Of a DNA stretch of 64,000 nt, positions 36,184-45,238 are shown piece by piece. A program made the position numbers and the translations under genes. This stretch comes from Gammaproteobacteria bacterium (GTDB lineage: Bacteria; Pseudomonadota; Gammaproteobacteria; Nevskiales; Nevskiaceae), in the NCBI GenBank assembly GCA_026398875.1, contig JAPLSB010000021.1, forward strand, positions 1-64,000, given 5' to 3'. Positions within the stretch are counted from its first letter, which is position 1; every line of letters starts with the position of its first letter. The notes beneath the pieces were generated by a model. The model worked only from the letters and a program-made list of their open reading frames with translations. It was not told the DNA's origin and searched no databases.

Positions 36184-36869
36184 AGCTGAAAGCTTCCACG
36201 CGTCGACGCCTGCGCCGCGGCCTGATCTGGGTCGCGGCGCTGGCGGCCGGGCTGATGCTGTTGATCAACAACTGGGTGGTCAACAACTCCGAGGCCTACG
36301 TCTATTCGAACTGGTCGCTGCTGCCGGACAACGAGGTCGGCCTCGTGCTCGGCTGCAGCCCCTACGCCCGCAACGGCCGGCCGAACCCGCAGTTCTACGG
36401 CCGCATCGAGGCGGCCGTGCAGCTCTACCAGCTCGGCAAGATCAAGAAGATCATCGTCAGCGGCGCCAATCCGGATTCCACCTACAACGAGCCACGCCAG
36501 ATGTGGCGCGAGCTGACCAAGGCCGGCATCCCGTCGCAGGCGATCACGATGGATTTCGCTGGCGTCCGCACCTTCGATTCGGTCAGCCGGGCACAGGCGG
36601 TGTTCAACCTGGAGCGGATGACCATCATCACCCAGGAGTACCACGCCTACCGCGCGGTGTTCATCGCCAAGAAGCTGGGTATCCGCGTGGTCGGCTACGC
36701 GGCCACCAGCGACAGCATCGGCGTGTTCAGCCGTACCTACCTGCGTGAAGTCTTCGCCCGCGTGAAGGCGGTGCTCGATCTCTACGTGCTGTCGACGGAA
36801 CCCAAGTTCCTCGGCGGTCCGGAAGCCGTCAACGCCGTGCCGGACGAGCCGCCACCGCCGCTGCCCTGA
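36180..36869 (+). CDS. SanA/YdcF-type DUF218 envelope protein
   Basis: The 229-residue protein has a basic start, one membrane helix (about 13-30) and a DUF218 domain with GLVLGCSPYARNGRPNPQFYGRIEAAVQLYQLGKIKKIIVSGAN and RTFDSVSRAQAVF...TQEYHAYRAVFIAKKLG, the pattern of SanA, which affects envelope permeability and vancomycin sensitivity in enterobacteria. No ATG is available before the helix; I chose TTG at 36180, which overlaps the MAPEG stop. A Pro-rich tail (EPPPPLP) ends it. SanA-like rather than ElyC is inferred from length and the conserved segments. Confidence 0.85.
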   Translation: MKLKASTRRRLRRGLIWVAALAAGLMLLINNWVVNNSEAYVYSNWSLLPDNEVGLVLGCSPYARNGRPNPQFYGRIEAAVQLYQLGKIKKIIVSGANPDSTYNEPRQMWRELTKAGIPSQAITMDFAGVRTFDSVSRAQAVFNLERMTIITQEYHAYRAVFIAKKLGIRVVGYAATSDSIGVFSRTYLREVFARVKAVLDLYVLSTEPKFLGGPEAVNAVPDEPPPPLP

Positions 36870-36925
36870 ACGGCCCGTCGCGTCCGGTCTTGCAATAAAA
36901 GAAAGAGAGGTTCACGATTCTTTCC

Positions 36926-37324
36926 ATGGAAACACGAGAACCTGCTCTTGCCTACCGCGCAGCCGCACCGGCGCCGGAGGCTGCGGACGTGCTTTCGAAG
37001 GCCGTGGTCCGGGCTGCCGAGCGGCTCCGGCTGTCGCAGGCCCAGCTGGCGCGCACCCTGGGCCTGAGTCCGGCGACGGCGTCGCGGCTGCACGCCGGCA
37101 GCTGGCGCCTGAGCCCGGACACCAAGCCCTGGGAACTGGCGGCCCTGCTGGTCCGCGTCTATCGCTCGCTCGATGCGATCACCGGCGGCAAGACCGATGC
37201 GATGCAGGCCTGGCTGCATTCCGGCAACGCCGCGCTCGGCGGCGAGCCGGCGAAGCTGCTCGGCAACTGCGAGGGGCTGATCGATGTCCTCCACTACCTG
37301 GACGCCTCGCGCTCTCGCATCTGA
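36926..37324 (+). CDS. Xre/MbcA/ParS-type antitoxin
   Basis: This is the antitoxin of a type II module; it binds and masks the RES toxin and probably represses the operon. The 132-residue protein has a helix-turn-helix-like N-terminal domain (AAERLRLSQAQLARTLGLSPATASRLHAG) and a C-terminal MbcA/ParS domain (LVRVYRSLDAITGGKTDAMQAWLHSGNAALGGEPAKLL), with the usual WL...N.AL.G.P pattern. The start is preceded by AGAGAGG. An inverted repeat GAAAGA-N12-TCTTTC (36901-36924) sits just before the ATG and is a possible operator. It overlaps the toxin gene by 41 nt. Confidence 0.92.
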   Translation: METREPALAYRAAAPAPEAADVLSKAVVRAAERLRLSQAQLARTLGLSPATASRLHAGSWRLSPDTKPWELAALLVRVYRSLDAITGGKTDAMQAWLHSGNAALGGEPAKLLGNCEGLIDVLHYLDASRSRI

Positions 37325-38009
37325 GGCCACGGTCGCCGAACTGGCGCTGTGGCGGGCGGTGGAAGCGCAGCATGTGGTGGCGACCCGGGCGCTGGTCGAT
37401 TCGAGCGCCGAACAGGCGCTGCTCGAAGACCTGCTCGAAGCCGCCAAGCCGGCGATTCCGGAAGCCTGCCGCGCGCTCGATTACCTGCTGTTCACGCCGT
37501 TCCGCTATCCGTCCGGCCGCTATGGCTCGCGCTTCCGCGACCTCACCGATCCCGGCGTCTGGTACGGGGCCGACACGGTGGCGACGGCCTGCGCCGAAGT
37601 CGGCTACTGGCGTTGCCGCTTCGTCGCCGACAGCGACGGGCTGCAGGCGCTGGCCGGCATTGCCCACACGCTGTTCCGCGCCGCTGCCAGCGGACTGACG
37701 CTCGATCTCGGCGTCGCGCCGCTGGCCGCCGACACGGTGCTCTGGATGCACCCGGACGACTACCAGCCTTGTCGCCAGCTGGCGCGCAGCGCGCGGGCCG
37801 CCGACATCCGCCTGATCCGGTATCGCTCGGTGCGCGATCCGGACCATGCGCCCTGCGCCGCCGTGCTCGATTGCCGGGCCTTCGCCGCCGGTCGCGGCAT
37901 CGGCACGCGGCAGACCTGGTTTCTCAGCGTCGACGCCCGGCGCGCCTCGTGGATCCGCGCCGGCAGTCGGCCCGGCCGGGCGGAAGCGCTGGAGTTCGAC
38001 TACGCCTGA
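37284..38009 (+). CDS. RES-domain toxin (probable NAD-degrading)
   Basis: RES toxins deplete cellular NAD+ and stop growth; they are neutralised by Xre/MbcA antitoxins such as the one encoded just upstream. The 241-residue protein has the RES core FTPFRYPSGRYGSRFRDLTDPGVWYGADTVATACAEVGYWR, including the conserved Arg, Tyr and Glu positions typical of the fold. It starts inside the antitoxin gene (ATG 37284, GAGGGG upstream), with a 41-nt overlap. It ends by overlapping the convergent glpD by 10 nt. Confidence 0.9.
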   Translation: MSSTTWTPRALASEATVAELALWRAVEAQHVVATRALVDSSAEQALLEDLLEAAKPAIPEACRALDYLLFTPFRYPSGRYGSRFRDLTDPGVWYGADTVATACAEVGYWRCRFVADSDGLQALAGIAHTLFRAAASGLTLDLGVAPLAADTVLWMHPDDYQPCRQLARSARAADIRLIRYRSVRDPDHAPCAAVLDCRAFAAGRGIGTRQTWFLSVDARRASWIRAGSRPGRAEALEFDYA

Positions 38010-39598
38010 CCGGCAGCAGCGGCGGCCGGCGCGCCCGCCTCGGCCATCAGCGCCGCCACGGTGGCCCGCCAGCCGGAGGCCTCAGGCACGATCAGGCTCA
38101 GCGGCATCCGGCGGCGCACCACATCGTCCGGCCGGCGCGCCATCTCGTCGCGAACCGCCAGCACCACTTCGGCGCGCAGATACGGGGCATCCGGGTGGAT
38201 GCGCGCACACCAGGCGGGGTTTTCATCGAGCAGCGCCTCGACCCGGCGGATGCCGGTGCCGTGGCGCAAGGTCAGGGCCTGGGCGGTGTCGGCGTCGAGG
38301 CCGCGACGGGCGAGGCCGCTGATCGCTTCCTGCTGCCAGCCGGTGAAGTCGCCCAGCTCGCGGACATCCTGCGGCGTGCCGGGCAGCGGCGTGCGATCGC
38401 TGCGCGATTCGACGGCCGCCAAGCCCAGGCTGTCGAACACTCGGTCGACGATCTCCACGGCGTCGCAGCGCGCCGTCGTGTACTTGCCGCCGAGCGGCCA
38501 GACCAGCCCCGGCCTTGGCGTCAGCACGGTGAATTCGCGGCTGACGGCGGCCAGGCTGTCGGCGTCCTCGGCCTGCAGGCTGCGCACGCCGGCGAAGCGG
38601 GCAATGACCTGGTCCGGCGTCCAGCCCAGGCCCGGCATCAGCGCGTTGACGGCATCCAGCAGATAGCGCGCCTCGGCGTCCTCGACCGCGATGCCGGTGG
38701 CGTCCTCGACCTGCGACTCGGTGGTGCCGACCAGGGTCCGGCCGTTCCACGGAATCACGAAGAACACCCGGCCGTCGCTGGGCGCGGTCAGCAGGAAGGC
38801 GTCTTCCAGGCCCGGAATCGCCGGCAGCACCAGATGCACGCCCTTGACCAGCTTGACCGCCGGTGGCGCAGCACCCGGCAGCCGGTGCGCCCACGGCCCG
38901 CCGGCGTTGACCACGCAGGACGCGCGCAGCGCGAAGCGCTCGCCGGTCTCGGCATCGCGCAGCTGCGCGCCGACGCAGCGGTCGCCATCGAACAGCAGTT
39001 CGTCGGCGGCCACCGCATTGGCGCAGACCGCGCCGGCAGCCTGGGCGGCGGCGACCACGAACAGGGTCATCCGGGCGTCGTCCTCCTGGCAGTCGCCGTA
39101 GCGCAGGCCGCCTTTCAGCCCGGCTTCGTCGAGATAGGGATGGGCGGCCAGCAACTTCTTGCGCGAGAACGACTTGAAACGCGGCACCGGCTGCTTGCCG
39201 GTGGCCAGGAAGTCGTACAGCGTCAGCCCGGCCAGCAGCTGCATGCGGCCGACGCGGGCGCCCTTCCAGACCGGCACCACGAAGTTCAGCGGCCGCACCA
39301 GGTGCGGCGCCAGCCGCGACAACACGCGCCGCTCGGCCAGCGCATGGCGGACCAGCGCGAACTCGTAGTGCTCCAGATAGCGCAGGCCGCCGTGAATCAG
39401 CTTCGACGACGACTGCGAGGTGCCCGCGCCCCAGTCGCTGCGCTCGATCAGCGCCACCTTCAGGCCGCGCTGGGCGGCGTCGGCTGCGGTCCAGCTGCCG
39501 TAGATGCCGCCGCCGATCACCAGCAGATCGAACGGGACGTCCTGCAGCGCGGCGAGGTTGCGGATCAGCGGGAAGGCAGCGCGAGTCGGGGCGGGCAT
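38000..39598 (-). CDS. glpD: Glycerol-3-phosphate dehydrogenase (FAD-dependent)
   Basis: This membrane-associated flavoenzyme oxidises sn-glycerol-3-phosphate to dihydroxyacetone phosphate and feeds electrons to ubiquinone. The 532-residue protein has the FAD-binding LLVIGGGIYGSWTAADAAQRGLKVALIE, the family signature WGAGTSQSSSKLIHGGLRYLE, a DAO core to about residue 370, and the C-terminal GlpO-type domain. No glycerol kinase or facilitator lies beside it. It is followed by the FadE-like gene 15 nt upstream on the same strand, so the two may be one transcript. Its 3' end overlaps the RES toxin gene by 10 nt. Confidence 0.94.
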   Translation of the reverse strand: MPAPTRAAFPLIRNLAALQDVPFDLLVIGGGIYGSWTAADAAQRGLKVALIERSDWGAGTSQSSSKLIHGGLRYLEHYEFALVRHALAERRVLSRLAPHLVRPLNFVVPVWKGARVGRMQLLAGLTLYDFLATGKQPVPRFKSFSRKKLLAAHPYLDEAGLKGGLRYGDCQEDDARMTLFVVAAAQAAGAVCANAVAADELLFDGDRCVGAQLRDAETGERFALRASCVVNAGGPWAHRLPGAAPPAVKLVKGVHLVLPAIPGLEDAFLLTAPSDGRVFFVIPWNGRTLVGTTESQVEDATGIAVEDAEARYLLDAVNALMPGLGWTPDQVIARFAGVRSLQAEDADSLAAVSREFTVLTPRPGLVWPLGGKYTTARCDAVEIVDRVFDSLGLAAVESRSDRTPLPGTPQDVRELGDFTGWQQEAISGLARRGLDADTAQALTLRHGTGIRRVEALLDENPAWCARIHPDAPYLRAEVVLAVRDEMARRPDDVVRRRMPLSLIVPEASGWRATVAALMAEAGAPAAAAAGQA

Positions 39599-39613
39599 GA
39601 CGGACGTCGGGTT

Positions 39614-41899
39614 TCAGCGGGGCGGGTGGATCCTGCGCGCGGCCAGCAGCCAATCCTGCAGCTGCCGGGCTTGCTGTTCGTCGATCAGGCCGTCGCGCTG
39701 CGCTTCGCGGATCCGGGTCGGCAGATGCCGTGGCGGCCGGCCGGCGGCCTGCCGGGCCAGCCGCTCCTCGGCGCCGGCAGCGTCGGCCTGCAGCCGCAGC
39801 GCTTCGTCGATCAGCGGCCAGGCGCTGGCATCGGCCGGCAGGCCGACGCCTTCGGACAGGCGTTCACGCAGGCGGCTGTCGCCCTGCAGCTGCGCGGCGA
39901 CGTTGCGCTGGGTGACTTCGCGCGGCGCGCGGCGGCTGGCGCCGAGCGGCATCACGATCAGCCGGGTCAGCGTTGCCAGCAGCGGCGATGACAGGTGGCG
40001 GATCAGCCGGTCCAGCGCTTCCTCGCAGGCGGCGAAGGCCTCGGTGCAGATCAGTTCGAGCACGGCACGCTCGTCGGCATGCGCGCCGCCCTCGTCGAAC
40101 TGACGCAGCGCCGCGCTGGCCAGATAGAGCTGGGCCAGCGCATCGCCGAGCCAGGTGGTCAGGCTGCGCCGGGAAGCCTCGCGCATCGCCCGCAGCGCCG
40201 TGTACGGCCGCCGCGAGCCCAGCTCGCGGGCCAGCAGGCTCAGCGCGACATCGGCGGCGAACGCCAGTGCTGCGCTGTAGCGGTTGATCCGGCGCAGATG
40301 CTGGGCTTCGGTGGTGCTGCTGCCGAACAGGCTGCTGCCGGCGGTCAGGCCGAGCGCGAACGCCTGGGTGGCGGTGCCGAACAGGTGGCCGACGTGGGTC
40401 CACAGCGCGTCGTCGAAGCGGGTCAGCGCGGTGGCCGGGTTCGGGTCCTGGGCGGCGGCCAGCGCCGCCATGAAGGCCGCGTGGCTGCGCAGCACGCAGG
40501 CGCTGTAGACGTCCGGACGCGCCAGCAGCGTCGGTTCGCCACCGTCGTCCGGCTCGGCGTCGACGTCCTCGACCCGGGGCGCCAGCAGTGTCCGGTCGAT
40601 GCCGAGATCGCGCGCGGCAGCAGCGCACTCGCGCGCCTGCAGCAGACCCAGGGTGCGGGCGAACGCGGCGGCGGCATAGGGCTTTTCGCCGCGATCGACG
40701 GCGCGCGCCGTGGCGGTGGCCAGCGCCTGCGCGGACCAGGCGCGAGCGGCCAGCGTGGCCAGCGCTTCCTCGGCGATCACCCGGCTGCCCAGCGGTTCGC
40801 CGAACGGCAGGCGCAGGCGGGCGATGCTGCCGCTGGCCAGCGCCAGCGCGGTGGCGCAGCCGGCGTGGATCGCGACCGGCGCAACGGCATCGGCGACGGC
40901 AATGCTTTCCGCCGCGTGGCGGGCGGCGGCGCCGATCCGCTCGCCGCCGCCGATCACCGCGTCGAAGCCGACCCGCAGGCGGCTCGGCGCGGCGCGCAGC
41001 TGGGCCGCGTCAATCAGCAGCCAGGTCGGGCCGATCGCGGCATCGCGGCCGAGCCGGCCGTCCGGATCGCGCAGGTCGACGCACAGGCCGACGATGTCGG
41101 CGTCCGCGTCGACCTCGACGTTCAGCTCCAGCTGCAGCAGCGGGCCGTCGGGGCCGGCTTCGACGCGCGCATCGCCGACCACGTCGCCGGCTTCGGCGGT
41201 CTGCAGGTGGGCGCCGGCCGCCAGCATCGGCAGCCACTGGCTTTGCTGGGCGGCGGTGCCGTGGCGTTGCAGCGCGTCGATCCAGGCCAGCCGCGCGGTG
41301 GCGCCGACCCGCTGCGCCAGCCGTCGGCTGATGCTGGCGCTGAGCCGGGTCAGCGCGGCGGCGTGGGCCAGCGCCGACAGGCCGCGCCCGCCGTGCAGGC
41401 TGTCGATCGCCAGTCCGTGCAGGCCGTAGGCGCGCAGCCGCGCCTGGGTGGCCGGGCCGGCTTCGGGATCGCGGGTGTAGCGGCTGCAGAACTCGGCCAG
41501 CGGGCCGTCCAGCAGGCTGCGCTCGTCCGGCGTCAGCTGGGCGCTGTAGTGCTCGTGGAAGCGGCTCCAGTCCGGCGTGCCGTTGAACAGCTGCGCTTCC
41601 CAGCCGCTGCCGGAAGACGACAGCGCCGCCAGCTGGCGTTCGTCGAGCCGCGACAGCATCCGCTTGAAGCGCAGGAACAGTGGCCGCGACAGCCATTCCT
41701 GGCGCAGCACCGGCAGGTTCAGCGGCAGCAGCACCACGACGCCGGCCAACAACATCAGCAGGAAGGCCAGCAGCGAATCGCCGAACACGCCGTAGAACAG
41801 CACCACGGCCGCCAGTACCGCGCTGGTGGTGCGGATGCCGGCGCGGGCGTAGGCCAGCGCGACGATGGCGATCAGGAAGAACAGCAGCCAGTAGGTCAT
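39614..41899 (-). CDS. FadE-like acyl-CoA dehydrogenase homologue with degenerate active site
   Basis: The 761-residue protein has the overall FadE layout: two N-terminal membrane helices, a flexible linker, an acyl-CoA dehydrogenase-like middle (GLAIDSLHGGRGLSALAHAAALTRLSASISRR) and the long C-terminal DUF1974 part (WTHVGHLFGTATQAFALGLTAGSS...SAALAFAADVALSLL). The motifs expected for FadE are missing: the FAD/substrate-binding PEAGSDAG segment reads TAEAGDVVGDA, the K-x-YIT block is not recognisable, and the catalytic-Glu block (VEGANILTRS in FadE) aligns with a stretch reading GEPTLLARPDVYSACVL. Ala/Arg/Leu-rich drift is strong. I infer a paralogue with lost or changed catalysis. The frame is intact, so this is not a simple pseudogene. 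Confidence 0.78.
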   Translation of the reverse strand: MTYWLLFFLIAIVALAYARAGIRTTSAVLAAVVLFYGVFGDSLLAFLLMLLAGVVVLLPLNLPVLRQEWLSRPLFLRFKRMLSRLDERQLAALSSSGSGWEAQLFNGTPDWSRFHEHYSAQLTPDERSLLDGPLAEFCSRYTRDPEAGPATQARLRAYGLHGLAIDSLHGGRGLSALAHAAALTRLSASISRRLAQRVGATARLAWIDALQRHGTAAQQSQWLPMLAAGAHLQTAEAGDVVGDARVEAGPDGPLLQLELNVEVDADADIVGLCVDLRDPDGRLGRDAAIGPTWLLIDAAQLRAAPSRLRVGFDAVIGGGERIGAAARHAAESIAVADAVAPVAIHAGCATALALASGSIARLRLPFGEPLGSRVIAEEALATLAARAWSAQALATATARAVDRGEKPYAAAAFARTLGLLQARECAAAARDLGIDRTLLAPRVEDVDAEPDDGGEPTLLARPDVYSACVLRSHAAFMAALAAAQDPNPATALTRFDDALWTHVGHLFGTATQAFALGLTAGSSLFGSSTTEAQHLRRINRYSAALAFAADVALSLLARELGSRRPYTALRAMREASRRSLTTWLGDALAQLYLASAALRQFDEGGAHADERAVLELICTEAFAACEEALDRLIRHLSSPLLATLTRLIVMPLGASRRAPREVTQRNVAAQLQGDSRLRERLSEGVGLPADASAWPLIDEALRLQADAAGAEERLARQAAGRPPRHLPTRIREAQRDGLIDEQQARQLQDWLLAARRIHPPR

Positions 41900-41918
41900 G
41901 CGCGCAGCGGGCTCGGCG

Positions 41919-43625
41919 TCACGGGTTGCGTTCGCTCTTCAGTCGGGTGGCTTCGAATTCGTCGCCGGGCAGCCAGGCGATCGGCGTGCTGGTGCCGAGC
42001 GCCTGCCAGCCCAGCGCCAGGCCGAAACGGGCGATCTCGGCGCTGGAAGTGAAATCCATGTCCGGGCGGTATTCGTCGCTCGGCTGATGGTAGTGCCGGG
42101 CGGTGTACTCGCGGGCCCGTTCCTGGCCCCATTCGCGGGTCTGGCCGGCGAACTTGTCGCCGAGGCTGACCGAGAACGCCGGCACCCCGACGCGCGCCAT
42201 GCTGAAGTGATCGGAGCGGTAGTAGCTGCCGGCCAGCGGCCGGGAATCCGCCTCGATCGCCAGCCGGAAGGCCTTGGCGGTCTTTTCCACGGCCGGGAAG
42301 AAGTTCAGCCGTTCGGAGCCGAGCAGCTTCACGCTTTCCGGCACGCCGAACGGCGCGAAGCTGTCGAAGTTCAGGTTCAGGCCGATCTGGCCGACCGGCA
42401 GCGGCGGGTGCTCGCCGAGGTACTTCGAGCCGAGCAGGCCCTTTTCCTCGGCGGTGACCGCCGCGAACAGCACCGGATGCGGCGGCGGTGTGCCGGTGCT
42501 GGCCTTCATCGAGGCATAGGCGCGCGCCAGTTCCAGCAGCACGGCGCAGCCGGTGGCGTTGTCGATCGCGCCGTTGTAGATGTTGTCGCCAGCTTGGTCC
42601 GGCACCACGCCCAGATGGTCGTAGTGGGCGCTGTACAGCAGCGCCTGGCGGCCCGCGCCCTTGTCGGCACCGGGCAGCATCGCGACGACATTGCTGGACT
42701 CGAAGCGGCGCACCCTGCTGTTGATCGTGGCGTTCATCCGCACCGGCAGCTCGAAGGCCTTGAAGTCACGCGTACCGGCCTGGCGGATCGCCTCGTCGAG
42801 ATCGCGGCCGGACAGCGACAGCAGCAGCCGCGCCACTTCCAGCTGCAGCCAGGCGGCGGCCTGCAGCTTCTGGCGCGGGTCGTCGGCCAGTGCCACCGAC
42901 TCGTTGCTCCACGAGCTCTTGACCACCGACCACGGATAGCTGGCCAGATCGTCGCGGTGCACGATCACCGCGCCGATCGCGCCCTTGCGCGCCGCCTGTT
43001 CGAACTTGTAGGTCCAGCGGCCGTAGTAGGTCAGCGCCTCGCCCTTGAAGAACTTCGGATCGGTCGACGGCGGCTCGTTGACCACCACCATCACCACCTT
43101 GCCGCGCACGTCGATGCCCTTGTAGTCGTCCCACTGGTACTCGGGCGCCTCGATGCCGTAGCCGACGAACACCAGCGGCGCGTCGATCCGGGTGGTCTCG
43201 GTCAGCGACTGGTTCGACACCACGTAGTCGTCCATCAGCTTCAGCGGCAGCGCCTCGCCGCCGCCGGGCACGAACGACAGGCTGGTGCTGTCGAGCGTCT
43301 GGCTGCCGGCGAAGCGGACCTTCTGCAGGAAGCTGCCGTCGTCGCCGGCCGGCTTCAGGCCGGCCAGCGCGAACTGGGTGGCCAGGTATTCGGCGGCGAT
43401 GTCGCCACCGCGGCTGCCGGTGCCGCGGCCTTCGAGCAGGTCGTGCGACAGGAAGCGCACATGGCTGCGGATGCGTTCGGCATCGATGCCGGCGGCTGCG
43501 CTGGCGACGGCGGGCGGCAGGCCGGCGGCGGCGTACGAGGCGGCGGGAACCGGTTCGGCGAGTGCGGCAGTCGATACCAGCACCGCCAGCACCGGCGTCA
43601 GCCGGTCAAGCAGTGGAAATTTCAT
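41919..43625 (-). CDS. Exported M28-family metallopeptidase with PA domain
   Basis: M28 enzymes are di-zinc aminopeptidases. The 568-residue protein has a signal peptide (MKFPLLDRLTPVLAVLVSTAALA), a PA-type insert (around APLVFVGYGIEAPEYQWDDYKGIDVRGKVVMVVV) and the metal-binding residues in LLYSAHYDHLG (His, Asp), IYNGAIDNATG (Asp), AVTAEEKGLLGS (Glu pair) and YHQPSDEY (His). ATG 43625 has GGAA upstream and places the signal peptide at the start; the upstream open frame is rejected. It lies 19 nt upstream of the FadE-like gene on the same strand and diverges from coq7. Confidence 0.94.
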   Translation of the reverse strand: MKFPLLDRLTPVLAVLVSTAALAEPVPAASYAAAGLPPAVASAAAGIDAERIRSHVRFLSHDLLEGRGTGSRGGDIAAEYLATQFALAGLKPAGDDGSFLQKVRFAGSQTLDSTSLSFVPGGGEALPLKLMDDYVVSNQSLTETTRIDAPLVFVGYGIEAPEYQWDDYKGIDVRGKVVMVVVNEPPSTDPKFFKGEALTYYGRWTYKFEQAARKGAIGAVIVHRDDLASYPWSVVKSSWSNESVALADDPRQKLQAAAWLQLEVARLLLSLSGRDLDEAIRQAGTRDFKAFELPVRMNATINSRVRRFESSNVVAMLPGADKGAGRQALLYSAHYDHLGVVPDQAGDNIYNGAIDNATGCAVLLELARAYASMKASTGTPPPHPVLFAAVTAEEKGLLGSKYLGEHPPLPVGQIGLNLNFDSFAPFGVPESVKLLGSERLNFFPAVEKTAKAFRLAIEADSRPLAGSYYRSDHFSMARVGVPAFSVSLGDKFAGQTREWGQERAREYTARHYHQPSDEYRPDMDFTSSAEIARFGLALGWQALGTSTPIAWLPGDEFEATRLKSERNP

Positions 43626-43726
43626 GGCGGGTTCCGAAAGAGGGGGTGGCCACAGATGCGGCACCAGGACCGGTGGCGAGTGGCGGATGACCCCCGCAGA
43701 ATAGGAAAAACCTTGGAGCGCCACAA

Positions 43727-44425
43727 ATGGCAACGACGTTGCACACGGCAGCCGATGCCGATACCGGACGTGACTACACCCCTGCCGACCGCCTGCTGAT
43801 GCAGGTTGGCAAGGGCCTGAAATGGTGGTTGCGCGGACCGCTGGCCGGCAGCCGCAGCGACGCCGCCCCGCCGGCCCGCTATCCGGCCGAGCGGGTTGCC
43901 GAAGCCCCGCTCGATGATCGCGAGCGCCGCCATGCGGCGGGCCTGATGCGCGTCAACCATGCCGGCGAAGTCGCCGCCCAGGCGCTGTACCAAGGCCAGG
44001 CGCTGGTGGCCCGCGACGGTGCCGTGCGCGAACACCTGCTGCGTGCCGCCAGCGAGGAGCGCAACCACCTGCAGTGGTGCGACGCCCGGCTGCGCGAACT
44101 CGGCGAGCAGCCGAGTGCGCTGAGCCCGCTGTGGTACGCCGGCTCGTTCGTGATCGGCGCGGCGGCCGGGCTGGTCGGCGACCGGGCCAGTCTCGGCTTC
44201 GTCGAGGAAACCGAGCGCCAGGTCGTCGAGCATCTCAACGAGCACCTCGGCAAGCTGCCGCGCCAGGATCGCCGCTCGCGGGCGATCGTCGAGGCGATGC
44301 GGGTCGACGAGGCGCGCCACGGCGAGGAAGCGGCCGAAGCCGGCGCCAGCGCAGTGCCGGCGCCGGTCAAGGCGATCATGGCCGGCGTCTCGCAGGTGAT
44401 GAAGTTCGGCGCCTACCGGCTGTGA
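43727..44425 (+). CDS. coq7: Coq7-type demethoxyubiquinone hydroxylase
   Basis: This di-iron monooxygenase carries out the penultimate hydroxylation in ubiquinone synthesis. The 232-residue protein has the two ferritin-like iron-binding blocks: VNHAGEVAAQALYQGQ with SEERNHLQWC, and GFVEETERQVVEHLNEHL with VDEARHGEEA. The first 45 residues are a variable extension. The ATG is preceded by GGAG about 9 nt upstream. It supports a ubiquinone-based respiratory chain, consistent with the oxidase and GlpD in the window. Confidence 0.96.
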   Translation: MATTLHTAADADTGRDYTPADRLLMQVGKGLKWWLRGPLAGSRSDAAPPARYPAERVAEAPLDDRERRHAAGLMRVNHAGEVAAQALYQGQALVARDGAVREHLLRAASEERNHLQWCDARLRELGEQPSALSPLWYAGSFVIGAAAGLVGDRASLGFVEETERQVVEHLNEHLGKLPRQDRRSRAIVEAMRVDEARHGEEAAEAGASAVPAPVKAIMAGVSQVMKFGAYRL

Positions 44426-44453
44426 ACCGCTGCGGTCGCGCGCCGGCCTGAGC

Positions 44454-45125
44454 TCAGCCGCCGGCGTCGCTGAGCCGGCGTTCCAGCTCGGCCAGCTGCG
44501 CTTCCAGCGCCAGCACCCGCGCTTCCAGCTGCGCCAGCCGTTCCATGCCGTTGCCGGACGGCGCGGCAGCGGCCGCACGCGGCGTCGGGGCGGCTGCGGC
44601 CACGCTGTCGGCGGCCGGCAGTTCCGGTTTGCCGGACAGCAGGTGCGCGTAACGGGCGGCGGCCTGGCCGGGCAGGCGCGGCAGCAGCATCACCATCGGC
44701 TGGGCCCGGTCGGCGAGGTCGTCGAGCGCGGCCTGCACGCCCTCGGCATCGGCCGGGCCGTTGAGCACGCTGGCGTTGGCGCGCAGCTCGGCCGGCGTCT
44801 GCGGGCCCCGCAGCATCAGGGTCACCAGCACGGCCATGGTCGGGGCTTTCAGCAGCAGCTGGTGCTGGAAGCGGTGCCGCCACTTCGGCACCCGGCCGGC
44901 GTGGTCGTCGCGGGTCGCGAACTTTTCCGCCTCGAGCTGGTTCAGCGCCGCGCCGGCCTCGCCCTCGGTCAGGTTCATGACCGGATGGCGCGAGTTCTTC
45001 TGGTTGGCCGCCATCATCACGGCGTTGACGGTCATCGGGTAGTACTGCGGCGTGGTGATCGATTTCTCGACCAGCACCGCCAGCACCCGGGCTTCATTCG
45101 GGGACAGCAGGATCGGAGCGCTCAT
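44454..45125 (-). CDS. yceH: YceH-type UPF0502 protein
   Basis: The 223-residue protein matches the UPF0502/DUF480 family: two winged-helix-like repeats (LSPNEARVLAVLVEKSITTPQYYPMTVNAVMMAANQKNSRHPVM and LTLMLRGPQTPAELRANA). It ends in an Ala-rich linker and a C-terminal coiled coil (MERLAQLEARVLALEAQLAELERRL). The family may bind DNA but its function is not established. It converges with coq7 (28 nt between stops) and diverges from the unknown gene at 45239. Confidence 0.9.
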   Translation of the reverse strand: MSAPILLSPNEARVLAVLVEKSITTPQYYPMTVNAVMMAANQKNSRHPVMNLTEGEAGAALNQLEAEKFATRDDHAGRVPKWRHRFQHQLLLKAPTMAVLVTLMLRGPQTPAELRANASVLNGPADAEGVQAALDDLADRAQPMVMLLPRLPGQAAARYAHLLSGKPELPAADSVAAAAPTPRAAAAAPSGNGMERLAQLEARVLALEAQLAELERRLSDAGG

Positions 45126-45238
45126 GGCGGCATTATCGCCGGCTGTCGGCGCAGCGGCAGCCGCTGCTGCTCAAGCCGGGCGATCGGCGGCCGATAGCCC
45201 GCAGGCTGGGCGGGGTCCTGCCATCGGGGCCGGACGCC

